Assembly (NCBI GenBank): GCA_905214465.1
Contig: CAJMMD010000023.1
Coordinates: forward strand, 1 to 34,002
Direction of reading: 5' to 3'
From: an uncultured bacterium
GTDB taxonomy: Bacteria > Actinomycetota > Coriobacteriia > Coriobacteriales > Coriobacteriaceae
DNA length: 34,002 nucleotides
Shown here piece by piece: positions 1-8,190 of this stretch (position 1 is its first letter; every line of letters starts with the position of its first letter). A program made the translations under genes and the position numbers. Under the pieces are notes generated by a model, which saw nothing but the letters and a program-made list of their open reading frames with translations, made no database searches and had not been told where the DNA came from.

Positions 1-103
1 AACTGCGGGAGCGTGCCGTCAGCTCAATGTGTTCGGTTGAGACCGGAAATCAACCTTTGCAACGTAGGCGGCCTTATTCAATGATTCGAAGGGTGCGTCC
101 GCG

Positions 104-1126
104 CTAGTTCGTGCCGCGGAAGCCCTTGCCGACGATTTCGGAGCTATCGACGATGGTGATGAAGGCGCCAGGGTCAATCTCGCGGGTATAGCGGCGCAGT
201 TGCACTGCCTCGCGACGGCTCAGCACGCTCATAATCACCGTGACGCACTTGCCCGAGAAGGCGCCGTAGCCACGGCTGATCGTTGCCGTGCGGTTGAGAT
301 GCTTGACGATAAACTCCTCGACTTTGCGCGGTTCGGCGCAAATAATCGTACAGACCTTGCGCAGGTGGATGCTCTCAATGGCCTTGTCGACCACAAGCGT
401 CTTGGCAAACAGACCGAGCACACAGTACAGACCGACACGCGGGCCATACAAAAAGGCCGCGATGGTCACGATGCCGATATCGACCAGCAACAGGGCACGG
501 CCGATCTCAAGCGTCGTGCGGCGCTTGAGGATCATGGCAAGAATGTCCGTGCCGCCCGTCGAGGCGCCAATGTCAAAGACAATGGCACTGCCCAGCGCCG
601 GCAAGATGACGGCAAAACACAGGTCGAGCCACATATCGCCCGTCATCGAAACATCCGTCGGAATGAAGAGCTCAAACAGCGAGACGTAGGCCGAAAGCGC
701 AAACGAGGCAAAGACACTCCAAAGGATTGCCTTGCGCTCCAAAAAGATAAAACCCAGGATGACCAGGATCGCGTTGATAATCCACATAAAGACGCCGACG
801 GGCAGAGTCGGGAACAGCGTAGAAAGAATGACCGACACACCCGAGGTGCCGCCGAAGGCAAAGTGATTGGGCGTTTTGAAAGCCACGATGGCAAAGGCCG
901 TGAGGATCAGGCCCAGGTTGAGCTCGGCAAAAAAGCGAGGAAAGCCTGGTTCCTGGCTGCGCTTGCGGCCGGCGCGCTCGCCTTGCTCAATAACATCGCG
1001 ATCGACAACGCGCTCCATCGGCACCACCGGAGGACGATGCACCTCCTCGGCGGCACGCGACGCCGCCTCTGCCGCAGCGGCCTCAATCGCCCATGCCTTG
1101 CTTTCGGTCTCGTGTTCGTCGGCCAT
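104..1126 (-). CDS. YitT family membrane protein (DUF161/DUF2179)
   Basis: Integral membrane protein of the YitT family, 340 residues, slightly longer than the usual 280-300 because of an Ala/Glu-rich hydrophilic N-terminus of about 65 residues. The middle part has five to six hydrophobic segments with the family-typical glycine-rich stretch GGTSGVSVIL and the DIGASTGGTDILA motif. The last 90 residues are a soluble DUF2179 domain (KVCTIICAEPRKVEEFI...) resembling small-ligand binding domains. The transported substrate or role of the family is unknown. The ATG start has GAGGGG eight bases upstream. It is the first gene of the window on this strand, separated by about 200 bases from the Asp23 operon and probably transcribed on its own. 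Confidence 0.88.
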   Translation of the reverse strand: MADEHETESKAWAIEAAAAEAASRAAEEVHRPPVVPMERVVDRDVIEQGERAGRKRSQEPGFPRFFAELNLGLILTAFAIVAFKTPNHFAFGGTSGVSVILSTLFPTLPVGVFMWIINAILVILGFIFLERKAILWSVFASFALSAYVSLFELFIPTDVSMTGDMWLDLCFAVILPALGSAIVFDIGASTGGTDILAMILKRRTTLEIGRALLLVDIGIVTIAAFLYGPRVGLYCVLGLFAKTLVVDKAIESIHLRKVCTIICAEPRKVEEFIVKHLNRTATISRGYGAFSGKCVTVIMSVLSRREAVQLRRYTREIDPGAFITIVDSSEIVGKGFRGTN

Positions 1127-1237
1127 TACGGCAACCCCTCGTTAACAATTTGGAAACAATGCGCCCATTAGGGTAACGCGGAACGTGGGGATTGCAACCC
1201 CTAGTTAGACGAGCGGTATGACTACATCGGGTGCGTA

Positions 1238-1278
1238 CAAAAACGGCCGGCCACGCTTTTGCTTGCGCGGTCGGTCGT
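1238..1278 (-). terminator. Probable terminator of the amaP-Asp23 operon
   Basis: On the minus strand an imperfect 14-bp stem (1243-1256 with 1265-1278, three mismatches, 8-nt loop) is followed by five T residues. It lies 54 bases after the Asp23 stop codon. A second weaker hairpin (1312-1317 with 1328-1333) overlaps the Asp23 stop and is followed by a T-rich run on the same strand. Seen by eye only; no folding energy was calculated. Confidence 0.5.
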
Positions 1279-1331
1279 TTAACGTTTTCGCAGATAAAAC
1301 CTGCCAAAATAAACCTGTCTCTTTTTCCAGG

Positions 1332-1847
1332 TTACTCGTGCTGGCTGGTGCGATGCTCGTATTCCTCGGGGGTGATAACATCCTCGATGCGTAGGTTGAC
1401 ACCTGCCACCTCAAGGCCGGTCATCGCTGCCAGACGCTCGGTGACGCGCGCCTTAACGTCGTCAAAGATCGCAGGCGCATAGGCACCGTACTCGATGATG
1501 ACCGAGATGTTGACGACCACGCGGTTGTCGTCGGTGACCTCGACCGTCACGCCCTTGGTCAGGTTCTCGGCACCAAACTGCTCCTGCACAAAGTGCATGA
1601 GGTTGCCCTTCATGCCCAGAACGTGCGGCACCTCGCGGGTGGCCATGGCGACGATCTTCTCGATCACGCCGTTGGAATAGGTCAGCGAGTCCTCGGACTC
1701 GTCCGCCTCCTCGTCGTCCTCGTCCGCATCGGACTCGGCCTCGACGAGCGCCTCGTCCTCGAGCGTTACGTCCTCCGCCTCGGCGGCGACGGCCTCGTTC
1801 GTCTCGAGCTCGGTATCGGCCACATCGACCTTCGTGTTAAAAGCCAT
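1332..1847 (-). CDS. Asp23/Gls24 family envelope stress protein
   Basis: Protein of 171 residues. The first 60 residues are very acidic (runs of Glu, Asp and Ala) and probably disordered. Residues about 60-165 form the Asp23/Gls24 (alkaline shock protein 23) domain: TYSNGVIEKIVAMATREVPHV, then the GVTVEVTDDNRVVVNISVIIEYG core and the terminal amphipathic part with NLRIEDV. Family members sit at the inner face of the membrane, held by AmaP, and are linked to cell-envelope stress. Here amaP and a DUF2273 gene lie directly upstream, the arrangement expected for this complex. An AAGGAGGAACC ribosome site precedes the ATG. Confidence 0.92.
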   Translation of the reverse strand: MAFNTKVDVADTELETNEAVAAEAEDVTLEDEALVEAESDADEDDEEADESEDSLTYSNGVIEKIVAMATREVPHVLGMKGNLMHFVQEQFGAENLTKGVTVEVTDDNRVVVNISVIIEYGAYAPAIFDDVKARVTERLAAMTGLEVAGVNLRIEDVITPEEYEHRTSQHE

Positions 1848-1891
1848 GGTTCCTCCTTATGCCTGCCACGGATGCGACAGTCGAATACATA

Positions 1892-2269
1892 TTAGCGGCC
1901 GCTAAACAGACGGCCGAAGAAGTTAACGATACCGTTCTCGCCGTCGCGAATCTGGCCGATCACGGCGCCGATCAGCACAAAGAATGCGATGACGAGCGTG
2001 TCCCACAGGCCCAACGTAAGTACCAGCACGGCGAGGATAAAGCCTGCCACGGCGCCGAGCGTAGTGTTGGGGTGGCGCACGGCATAGCTCCAGATAGCAG
2101 CGCCCGTACCTTCGATGAGACCCATGGCCTCGTCAAAGTCGTTAGCGGCGACGTCATACTGCTCGCCGGCCTCGGGCTTGGTGTCGGCGGACTCGCCTGC
2201 CGGCATAGCGTTCTGATCGATCGTCAGGCGCGGCGTGCGGGCGGCCTTGTCTTGGTTGGTATCACTCAC
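1892..2269 (-). CDS. DUF2273 small membrane protein of the Asp23 cassette
   Basis: Protein of 125 residues with a hydrophilic N-terminus of about 70 residues and two closely spaced transmembrane helices near the C-terminus (TTLGAVAGFILAVLVL and LVIAFFVLIGAVIG), ending in FFGRLFSGR. This is the DUF2273 pattern; such genes usually accompany amaP and Asp23. The GTG at 2269 was chosen because GGAGG lies six bases upstream and because the longer reading frame upstream is Arg/Pro-rich shadow of amaP. The start overlaps the end of amaP by eight bases, so translational coupling is likely. Function beyond membership of the envelope-stress cassette is unknown. Confidence 0.85.
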   Translation of the reverse strand: MSDTNQDKAARTPRLTIDQNAMPAGESADTKPEAGEQYDVAANDFDEAMGLIEGTGAAIWSYAVRHPNTTLGAVAGFILAVLVLTLGLWDTLVIAFFVLIGAVIGQIRDGENGIVNFFGRLFSGR

Positions 2270-2807
2270 CGGAAACCTCCACGGTCTGGACGGTAGTCTT
2301 GGACGGCAAAAAACGGACGCGCGCGGTCGTGCCCGGCGTGCCGAGCATGGTATCGCAGGCCTCCTCGATACGCTGCCGCATCGCGGTTGCAAGGGAAGCC
2401 ACATCGTGATCGACGAGTGCGATGGCGTCGACCTTAAAACGGACGTGCGACTCGTCGGAGCCCTGGACGCGCGCCTCGATATGCTCGACCATCACGCGTT
2501 CATCGCACTCCGCCGCGGCACGGGCGCACGAGGAAAGCGCTGCGAGCGTGACCTCGATATTGCGCTCCCCCGCCGGATGCACGCAGGACGGCTCGCGACG
2601 CGCGAACATCAAGCGGAAAAAACCGATGAGCACGCCAAGCGCCACGATGGCGGCGCACACCGTAACGACGACGCGAGGCATGGTGTCACGCAATAGCAGC
2701 ATAAAGCGGTAGGTATATGGCCCCCAAAACTGGCAGACCAACGTGCCCAGCGCCACGACGGCGGCGGCAAGATATACGATCGCTAGGGCTCGTTTGAGCA
2801 CGCGCAT
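2262..2807 (-). CDS. amaP: Alkaline shock response membrane anchor protein AmaP
   Basis: Protein of 181 residues with two N-terminal transmembrane helices (about residues 7-27 and 46-68) followed by a cytoplasmic domain of about 110 residues that resembles an Asp23-like fold (NIEVTLAALSSCARAAAEC ... VRFKVDAIALVDHD). AmaP anchors Asp23 to the membrane in Firmicutes; the function here is inferred from family and from being the first gene of an amaP-DUF2273-Asp23 operon. A perfect TATAAT (2858-2863 on the minus strand) lies about 50 bases before the start and could be its -10 box, although no good -35 is visible. Confidence 0.85.
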   Translation of the reverse strand: MRVLKRALAIVYLAAAVVALGTLVCQFWGPYTYRFMLLLRDTMPRVVVTVCAAIVALGVLIGFFRLMFARREPSCVHPAGERNIEVTLAALSSCARAAAECDERVMVEHIEARVQGSDESHVRFKVDAIALVDHDVASLATAMRQRIEEACDTMLGTPGTTARVRFLPSKTTVQTVEVSGE

Positions 2808-2860
2808 GCGGCGCTCCCTTCAAATCTCGATCCACAGAATGCAAAACGATTCGCATCATT

Positions 2861-2904
2861 ATAAAAGAGCCGGGTCCGGTGCCATACGCACGCGGATCCG
2901 GCTC
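2861..2904 (-). terminator. Rho-independent terminator after yebC
   Basis: A 12-bp stem with one G-T pair (2867-2878 with 2893-2904), 14-nt loop, followed on the minus strand by TTTTATAA. It lies 70 bases after the yebC stop and just before the amaP leader, so it separates the two transcription units. Confidence 0.75.
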
Positions 2905-2973
2905 ATCTATTCCACGAGGCTTGCATGCTCGCTTCATTATGCCCAGATATGCACGGCTTAACCCGTGCAGGCG

Positions 2974-3780
2974 CTACTCCTCCTCGAGGGCAGCGATGAC
3001 CTCGTCGGTCATGTCCATGGTGCTGTAGACGTCCTGGACGTCGTCGAGCTCCTCGAGACGGTCGATGAGGCGCTGAACCTTCTTGGCGTCGGTACCGGAG
3101 ACCTCGGTCGGGGTGGTCGGAACCATGGTGGTCTCGGAACCCTTGACCTGGACGCCCTGCTCCTCGAGTGCCTTGGAGACAGCCATGACGTCGTTGGCAG
3201 CGGTCCAGACGATCCACTCCTCGCCGGCGTCCTCGTAGTCCTCGCCACCGGCCTCGGCGATTGCCATCATGAACTCATCCTCGTCACCGGCAGCACCGTT
3301 GGCGATCATGGTCTCCTTCTTGGCGTTCTCGTCCAGGATCTCCTTGGCGACGACGATCTGGCCCTTGCGCTCAAACTGGAAGGCGACGGAGCCGGAGGTG
3401 CCCAGGTTGCCACCAGCGTGGGAGAAGGCGGAACGGACATCGGCGGCAGTACGGTTGCGGTTGTCGGTCAGGCAGTCAACATAGACGGCGACACCGGCGG
3501 GACCATAGCCCTCGTACACGATGTTCTCGTAGACGGCGGCATCGGCACCCGAACCAAAGGCCTTGTCGATAGCGGACTTGATCTTGTCCTTGGGCATGGA
3601 CTGAGCCTTGGCCTTAGCAACGGCAGCGGCGAGGCTGGCGTTGTTCTCGGGCAGCGGGTCACCGCCGAGACGGGCAGCAACGGTGATGTTGCGGCTCAGC
3701 TTGGAGAAGAGGGCGGAACGCTTGGCGTCCTGCGCGCCCTTACGATGCTTGGTTGTGGCCCACTTAGAGTGTCCGGACAT
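2974..3780 (-). CDS. yebC: YebC/PmpR family DNA-binding regulator or translation factor
   Basis: Protein of 268 residues, slightly longer than the usual 240-250. The N-terminus MSGHSKWATTKHRKGAQDAKR is the family hallmark, followed by SKLSRNITVAARLGGDP, the NIVYEGYGPAGVAVYVDCLTDNRNRT core and the GSVAFQFERKG segment. YebC proteins were described as transcription regulators and more recently linked to ribosomes stalled on proline-rich peptides; which applies here cannot be read from sequence. The ATG has AGGAGACACGT upstream. Single-gene unit with its own terminator. Confidence 0.95.
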   Translation of the reverse strand: MSGHSKWATTKHRKGAQDAKRSALFSKLSRNITVAARLGGDPLPENNASLAAAVAKAKAQSMPKDKIKSAIDKAFGSGADAAVYENIVYEGYGPAGVAVYVDCLTDNRNRTAADVRSAFSHAGGNLGTSGSVAFQFERKGQIVVAKEILDENAKKETMIANGAAGDEDEFMMAIAEAGGEDYEDAGEEWIVWTAANDVMAVSKALEEQGVQVKGSETTMVPTTPTEVSGTDAKKVQRLIDRLEELDDVQDVYSTMDMTDEVIAALEEE

Positions 3781-3910
3781 ACGTGTCTCCTATCGGTTTT
3801 GACCTAAAGCCCAGCGCAGATGCTCGGGCAATATAAACAAACGTCGTTATGATATACCTACTGGCCTGCGAGATAAACCCCAAAATGAAGACGTCGTGAT
3901 GATGCCACCC

Positions 3911-3945
3911 TTTGGTGCAAAGTAACCTGTCCCCTTTGCACCAAA
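3911..3945. repeat. Palindromic element abutting a stop codon (CCTGTCCC family, copy 1)
   Basis: Perfect 12-bp inverted repeat TTTGGTGCAAAG / CTTTGCACCAAA with an 11-nt loop containing AACCTGTCCC. The right arm ends at the base just before the stop codon of the DUF6020 gene (3946). Two related elements (6170 and 26951) share the CCTGTCCC-type core but have other arms. There is no T-run after the hairpin on the minus strand, so it is not a standard terminator. Confidence 0.8.
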
Positions 3946-6129
3946 TTAGGACCAGAGAAGGTCGCTGCGAGTGATGGTGGCGCCGATGGCAAAGGGCATG
4001 CAGGCGATAACCGGATACAGGTAGCGCATATAGGTCGAACCGTTGCAGGGACCGATCAGGCACACGGCAAGCACGCCCAGCAGCGGCAACCAAATGGCCA
4101 GACCGCGCCATGAATGACGACGTAGCAGATAGACCACCACGGCGATCATGATCCACACATAGGTGGCCGAGCTCATGGTGAGCGAGATAAACGGAATGCG
4201 CTGCACCGCCACGCGATACAGGTTGATCAGGTGGTCGCACCAGCGCACAACCTTGCTATCGACCGGATGGAAGTCAAAGTACTTGAGGTTATCGGGCTTC
4301 GCCATAATCTCGGCACTGCGCGCCGTGCTGTAGACCCACGCATCGCGGGCACTCGGATAAAAGTAGCCGTAGTAGTTATTGATGAGCGCCGAGATGTAGC
4401 ACTCGGGATCCTTTTTGAACATCTGCGCCCAGACCTCAAAATAGGCCTTGATGTCCTCCTGCGAAGCGTACTCGTTAAAGCAGTTCTTGACGGCGTCGGA
4501 CTTGTCGGGGTTGTAACGGCGGCCCAGATTCTCGTACTTGAGCACACGGTCGATCACGGCACGCTCATCGTCGGTCACCAAGCCGTCGCAAGGAGCCTCC
4601 ACGATAGTGCCGTCCTCCTTAACCGTAGGGTTGACACCCGAGTTGAGGCCGTCGTGCTTTTGGACGAAACGAGCCGTCTGCTGGAACGGAATCGAGAGGA
4701 TTTCGCGCTTGGAACCAGGCGTAATGTCGTGCGCCGGCATAAAGACCTTGGTGAAGTACATATTAGAGGCAAGGCAGAGTGCAAGCACCGCAAGAACTCC
4801 CATCCAGCGGAAACGCGGGATGGAGCCCGAAGGCGCAGCACCAGCCTGCTTGGCCGCGCGACGAGCCACATGCGCGTCCCATGCGCAAAACGCCGCCGCG
4901 ATTACGCATGCCGCCAGGGGAAACACCAGGCCGCCGTTGCGCAGAAACGTGGAACCCATGGCACCCAGAGCGAGCAGCAGCCAGTCATGGCGCGCAAAGA
5001 GCACGGGCCTCTGTTCGCCCGCACGCTCGGCATTGGCATCGCGACGGGGCAGGCCGCATGCCACGAGCTTCACGGCCTGCACCAACAGCACCAAAAACGC
5101 ATCGGCAAACAGCACATCTTTGGTAAGCAGGGCCGCGTAGTTGGAGAACATGGGCATAAACACAAAGAACAGCAAGATCACGCCGCGGACCGGCAGACTC
5201 ACGCCCAGCTTGCGCAGCGACGAGATGGAATAGGCCATGCAGGCGGCCGTAATGACGAACTGAGCGCAGGTGTAGATGGCAAGACCTGCGTTGGCACTGT
5301 TGAACAGTGAAAGCCCCAGCTGGACGCACGAACCGATGATAGCCGTGTGCACCACGGGGTGATGTCCGTTGAGCAACACATTGGGATTGAGCAGACGCAG
5401 GTAGTCACTCGTGCCGTTGGGGTAGTTGAACCACTGGCGAATCTGCGCACCGGTGTCCCCCATAAAAAGGCCGGGCAGCGAAGCGATGAGCGTGGGCGCC
5501 CAGGCGACCATAAGCACCAGGAAGGGCCCGACAAAGGGATGGACCGAAAGCACGGCGTGAGCCACACGCCATACGCGGCCAAAGTGCGCTTCGGAAAACG
5601 GAATGCGCCGAGAGCTCAGCCAATCTAGACACTCAAAAGCCAGGTAGAAGGCAACGACCGCCAAGAGCATCCAGCCCGCACCGCCTATCCAGGCGCAGAT
5701 GATCCGAGCCTTGTCGCCGAGTACGATCTCGGCAGAATCGGTGAGGTCGTAGCTGCGGCCAAACACCATGCAGACGGCAAAGAACAGCGACGGAAGGATC
5801 ACCGAAGGACGCCAAGCATCGCCGCGGCCAAAGAATACGTAGCGAAACGGCAGAGTGAGCAGGCAGGCAAGCGCAAGCAGCATGACCGCGTCGGTATGGC
5901 CGGCAAACGAGAGGAGCACCTCGTAGCACACGTACAGCATGCCCGAGGCTTTGGGGTCAATCGCCAAGACTGCGTTGCTCGAGACCGGCGCGGGATCGAT
6001 GGAAAACGCCGTGGTCGCCAACAGCGCGAGCAGAAATGCGATGAGCGTCTGCTTGGCGGGGTAGCGCTTAAACCAGACGATGCGGGCAGCGTCGCGCGCA
6101 GCCGTTGTGGAGAGGTCGGAATCCTTCAC
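3946..6129 (-). CDS. Large polytopic membrane protein, DUF6020 family
   Basis: Protein of 727 residues with about a dozen hydrophobic segments, starting with IAFLLALLATTAFSI. Between residues about 480 and 645 lies one long hydrophilic region (KREILSIPFQQTARFVQKHDG ... YYGYFYPSARDAW ... YFDFHPVDSKVVRWCDHL) that is probably outside the cell, followed by C-terminal membrane helices. The motif FMGDTGAQIRQWFNYP after an N-terminal helix cluster is reminiscent of GT-C type membrane glycosyltransferases acting on lipid-linked sugars. The family assignment is from recall of DUF6020 proteins; the enzymatic role is inference. A GTG start at 6129 has only a weak AAAGG upstream, so the exact start is uncertain. 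Confidence 0.75.
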   Translation of the reverse strand: MKDSDLSTTAARDAARIVWFKRYPAKQTLIAFLLALLATTAFSIDPAPVSSNAVLAIDPKASGMLYVCYEVLLSFAGHTDAVMLLALACLLTLPFRYVFFGRGDAWRPSVILPSLFFAVCMVFGRSYDLTDSAEIVLGDKARIICAWIGGAGWMLLAVVAFYLAFECLDWLSSRRIPFSEAHFGRVWRVAHAVLSVHPFVGPFLVLMVAWAPTLIASLPGLFMGDTGAQIRQWFNYPNGTSDYLRLLNPNVLLNGHHPVVHTAIIGSCVQLGLSLFNSANAGLAIYTCAQFVITAACMAYSISSLRKLGVSLPVRGVILLFFVFMPMFSNYAALLTKDVLFADAFLVLLVQAVKLVACGLPRRDANAERAGEQRPVLFARHDWLLLALGAMGSTFLRNGGLVFPLAACVIAAAFCAWDAHVARRAAKQAGAAPSGSIPRFRWMGVLAVLALCLASNMYFTKVFMPAHDITPGSKREILSIPFQQTARFVQKHDGLNSGVNPTVKEDGTIVEAPCDGLVTDDERAVIDRVLKYENLGRRYNPDKSDAVKNCFNEYASQEDIKAYFEVWAQMFKKDPECYISALINNYYGYFYPSARDAWVYSTARSAEIMAKPDNLKYFDFHPVDSKVVRWCDHLINLYRVAVQRIPFISLTMSSATYVWIMIAVVVYLLRRHSWRGLAIWLPLLGVLAVCLIGPCNGSTYMRYLYPVIACMPFAIGATITRSDLLWS

Positions 6130-6169
6130 AGTCCAAAGAGCCTTTCTAGAAACCTATCAAACTCGGCAA

Positions 6170-6206
6170 AACCACCACAAAGGTGCCTGCCCCCTATGTG
6201 GTGGTT
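6170..6206. repeat. Palindromic element overlapping the lgt stop codon (copy 2)
   Basis: Perfect 10-bp inverted repeat AACCACCACA / TGTGGTGGTT with a 17-nt loop AAGGTGCCTGCCCCCTA. The right arm runs into the lgt stop codon (6205-6207). The left 20 bases (AACCACCACAAAGGTGCCTG) recur exactly at 26951. Confidence 0.8.
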
Positions 6207-7026
6207 AGGCGTCGAGGTAGATGCGCTGGGGGCGATTGCGGTGTCGGGCGAAGATGATGAGCACCAGGCCGGCAATCACGAGCGGCAAACTCAGCAGCTG
6301 ACCCATGGTGATGACGCCGCCCAGCAGATAGCCCAGCTGCGCATCGGGCACGCGCACGAACTCAACGAGAAAGCGGACGATGCCGTACCCCATCACGAAC
6401 ACGCCCATAAACGTACCCTGGGGCAGCAGTGGCTTTTTGCGGCTGAGCACCTGCAGGATGCAAAAGAGCACAATGCCCTCTAGAAACGCCTCGTAGAGCT
6501 GGGAGGGATGGCGCGGCATATCGCCCGCGGTGCCGCCAAAGACCACACCCCAGGGCAGATCGGTCGGCTTACCCCACAGCTCGCCGTTGACGAAATTGGC
6601 GCAACGTCCCAGGCACAGCGCCAGCGGGGCGCCGATCACGGCAAGGTCGGCGACGGTCCAGGCGTCGAGCTTATACATGCGGCACACGATGATGCCGCCC
6701 AAGATGCCGCCCACCAGGCCACCGTGGAAGCTCATGCCGCCCTCGTTGGTGGCAAAGATCTCGAGCGGGTGGGTCCAATAGTAGCCATCGCCGTAAAAGA
6801 CGACGTAAAACAGGCGCGCGCCGATGATGAGGCCAAAGACCGCGCCGACCACGACGCTCGTCAGGTCATCAATCGTAATGTCGAAGCCCCAACGACGCTG
6901 CGTGCGGTACATAACGACCGCCGTGAGCAGAGCGCCGACCACGTAGGCCAGGCCGTACCAGTAGATGGTGATGGGGCCCGCCGAGATCGCGACGGGATCA
7001 AGCATATGGTAGAGGTCGTTGAGCAT
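6205..7026 (-). CDS. lgt: Prolipoprotein diacylglyceryl transferase
   Basis: Protein of 273 residues, normal family length, about seven membrane helices. It moves a diacylglyceryl group from phosphatidylglycerol to the lipobox cysteine of prelipoproteins. Visible family motifs: GGMSFHGGLVGGILGG (contains the conserved His), the Lgt signature CLGRCANFVNGELWGKPTD with Arg, Asn and Glu, and RHPSQLYEAFLEG with the conserved HPSQLYE block. The ATG start has AGGGG six bases upstream. At least one likely substrate is encoded in the window (binding lipoprotein at 27102). Confidence 0.97.
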   Translation of the reverse strand: MLNDLYHMLDPVAISAGPITIYWYGLAYVVGALLTAVVMYRTQRRWGFDITIDDLTSVVVGAVFGLIIGARLFYVVFYGDGYYWTHPLEIFATNEGGMSFHGGLVGGILGGIIVCRMYKLDAWTVADLAVIGAPLALCLGRCANFVNGELWGKPTDLPWGVVFGGTAGDMPRHPSQLYEAFLEGIVLFCILQVLSRKKPLLPQGTFMGVFVMGYGIVRFLVEFVRVPDAQLGYLLGGVITMGQLLSLPLVIAGLVLIIFARHRNRPQRIYLDA

Positions 7027-7052
7027 ATCGATCCCCTGCTCCCTACATACAA

Positions 7053-7085
7053 ATGCGGCCGCGGGCCTTACGCTCGCAGCCGCAT
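7053..7085 (-). terminator. Weak hairpin after the NifU-like gene
   Basis: A 7-bp stem ATGCGGC / GCCGCAT with a 19-nt loop, followed on the minus strand by TTTGTATG. It lies in the spacer between the NifU-like gene and lgt and could be a weak terminator; the evidence is only the stem and short T tract. Confidence 0.3.
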
Positions 7086-7134
7086 ATTTGGACGTAACGT
7101 CTATGCGGAGCGTACCGTCCGCAGCTTTCGCATC

Positions 7135-7413
7135 TTAGAACGGCGCGTACTCGTCGTACAGGTCCTCGGCCTCGCCGGAAGCATTGACCTGCTCAACGCG
7201 GGTAACGCCGGGCACATGCTCCTTCAGGATGCGCTCGATACCCATGGAAAGGGTTAGCGAGCTCATGGGGCAGCCGGCGCAGGCGCCCTGCAGCTCCAGC
7301 TTGACAACGCCCTCGTCGTCGACGCCCACGTACTCCATATCGCCGCCATCGGCCTGCAGGTTGGGGCGAATCTCTTCAAGAACCTTCTTAAGCAGCTCTT
7401 CGTTAACAGCCAC
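7135..7413 (-). CDS. NifU C-terminal domain Fe-S scaffold protein
   Basis: Protein of 92 residues consisting only of a NifU C-terminal (Nfu-type) domain: LEEIRPNLQADGGDMEYVGVDDEGVVKLELQGACAGCPMSSLTLSMGIERIL. Cys45 and Cys48 (CAGC) are the conserved pair that holds a [4Fe-4S] cluster between two monomers in Nfu proteins. Role: carrier or scaffold in iron-sulfur cluster supply. A GTG start with AAAGGAG upstream is clear. It stands between dCMP deaminase and lgt with no other Fe-S assembly genes nearby. Confidence 0.92.
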   Translation of the reverse strand: MAVNEELLKKVLEEIRPNLQADGGDMEYVGVDDEGVVKLELQGACAGCPMSSLTLSMGIERILKEHVPGVTRVEQVNASGEAEDLYDEYAPF

Positions 7414-7583
7414 AGGGGCTCCTTTCTCACAATAACGCGGGCACGCCCGCGGACAGGGGCTATGTTACTACAGCCATGTACCCGCTTAGGCGCCAGCCAT
7501 GCGTGCGGACACGACTTTCACGAGCAGTCAATTTGGGACGGGTCTCTTTTGGCTGTTTTGCCGCCAGCTGGCGTTGGCACGCG

Positions 7584-8108
7584 CTACTGCTGAGTCTGCT
7601 CCCCGGTACCAATCTGGACATCGACGATGACCTGGCGGTAGCTGATGCCGCAGGAGTCGAGAATGCGGCGGCTGATACGGCCGTCATCGGTGTCGGCATA
7701 CTTATTGTCCAGGTAGACGACCTCGCCCACGCCCACCTGCGCCAGGATCTTGGCGCAGTCGTGGCACGGGAACAGCGTGACGTAGACCGTGGAACCCTCG
7801 AGGTCCTTGAGCGAGCCACGGTAGTTGAGCACGGCGTTGGCCTCGGCATGGACCACGTAGTTGTGCTTGTCCTGCAGCGGGTCATCGCTCGTACCCCACG
7901 GGAAAAAGTCGTCGTTGAGCGCCGAGGGCGTGCCGTTGTAACCCACCGAAAGGATGCGGTGGTTGGTGCTGGCGATGCATGCTCCCACCTGCGTGTTGGG
8001 GTCCTTGCTACGGCGCTGCGCGGCGATGGCCACGCTCATAAAGAACTCGTCCCAGCTAATAACGTCGCGGCGCTTGCCCGACGCGGTTTGATGAAGATCG
8101 TCCGACAT
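7584..8108 (-). CDS. Deoxycytidylate (dCMP) deaminase
   Basis: Zinc enzyme of the cytidine/deoxycytidylate deaminase family, 174 residues, converting dCMP to dUMP for thymidylate synthesis. Zinc site: His87-Ala-Glu89 (HAEANAV) with Glu89 as proton shuttle, and Cys115-His-Asp-Cys118 (FPCHDCAK). SVGYNGTPSALND is the typical substrate-loop segment of dCMP deaminases (ComEB-type). The ATG at 8108 is preferred to the one 12 codons upstream because GGAGGT lies seven bases before it. ComEB in competent Gram-positives has the same domain, but no competence genes are near. Confidence 0.92.
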   Translation of the reverse strand: MSDDLHQTASGKRRDVISWDEFFMSVAIAAQRRSKDPNTQVGACIASTNHRILSVGYNGTPSALNDDFFPWGTSDDPLQDKHNYVVHAEANAVLNYRGSLKDLEGSTVYVTLFPCHDCAKILAQVGVGEVVYLDNKYADTDDGRISRRILDSCGISYRQVIVDVQIGTGEQTQQ

Positions 8109-8190
8109 GGCAGACACCTCCGAAATCGCAATAGTTTGGCCCATTGTAGCAGGTGAAAGGTAGGGGCGCTTATCCCACCAGCCCCTCGCC

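Noticed and set aside
200..1171. A 323-codon plus-strand frame over the YitT gene
   Set aside because: Composition is Arg/Asp/Gln-rich with no domain; the opposite strand encodes a well recognisable membrane protein.
1186..1200. GGGGATTGCAACCCC as an operator before yitT
   Set aside because: A near-palindrome, but short, single and without a related site elsewhere in the window, so chance is a sufficient explanation.
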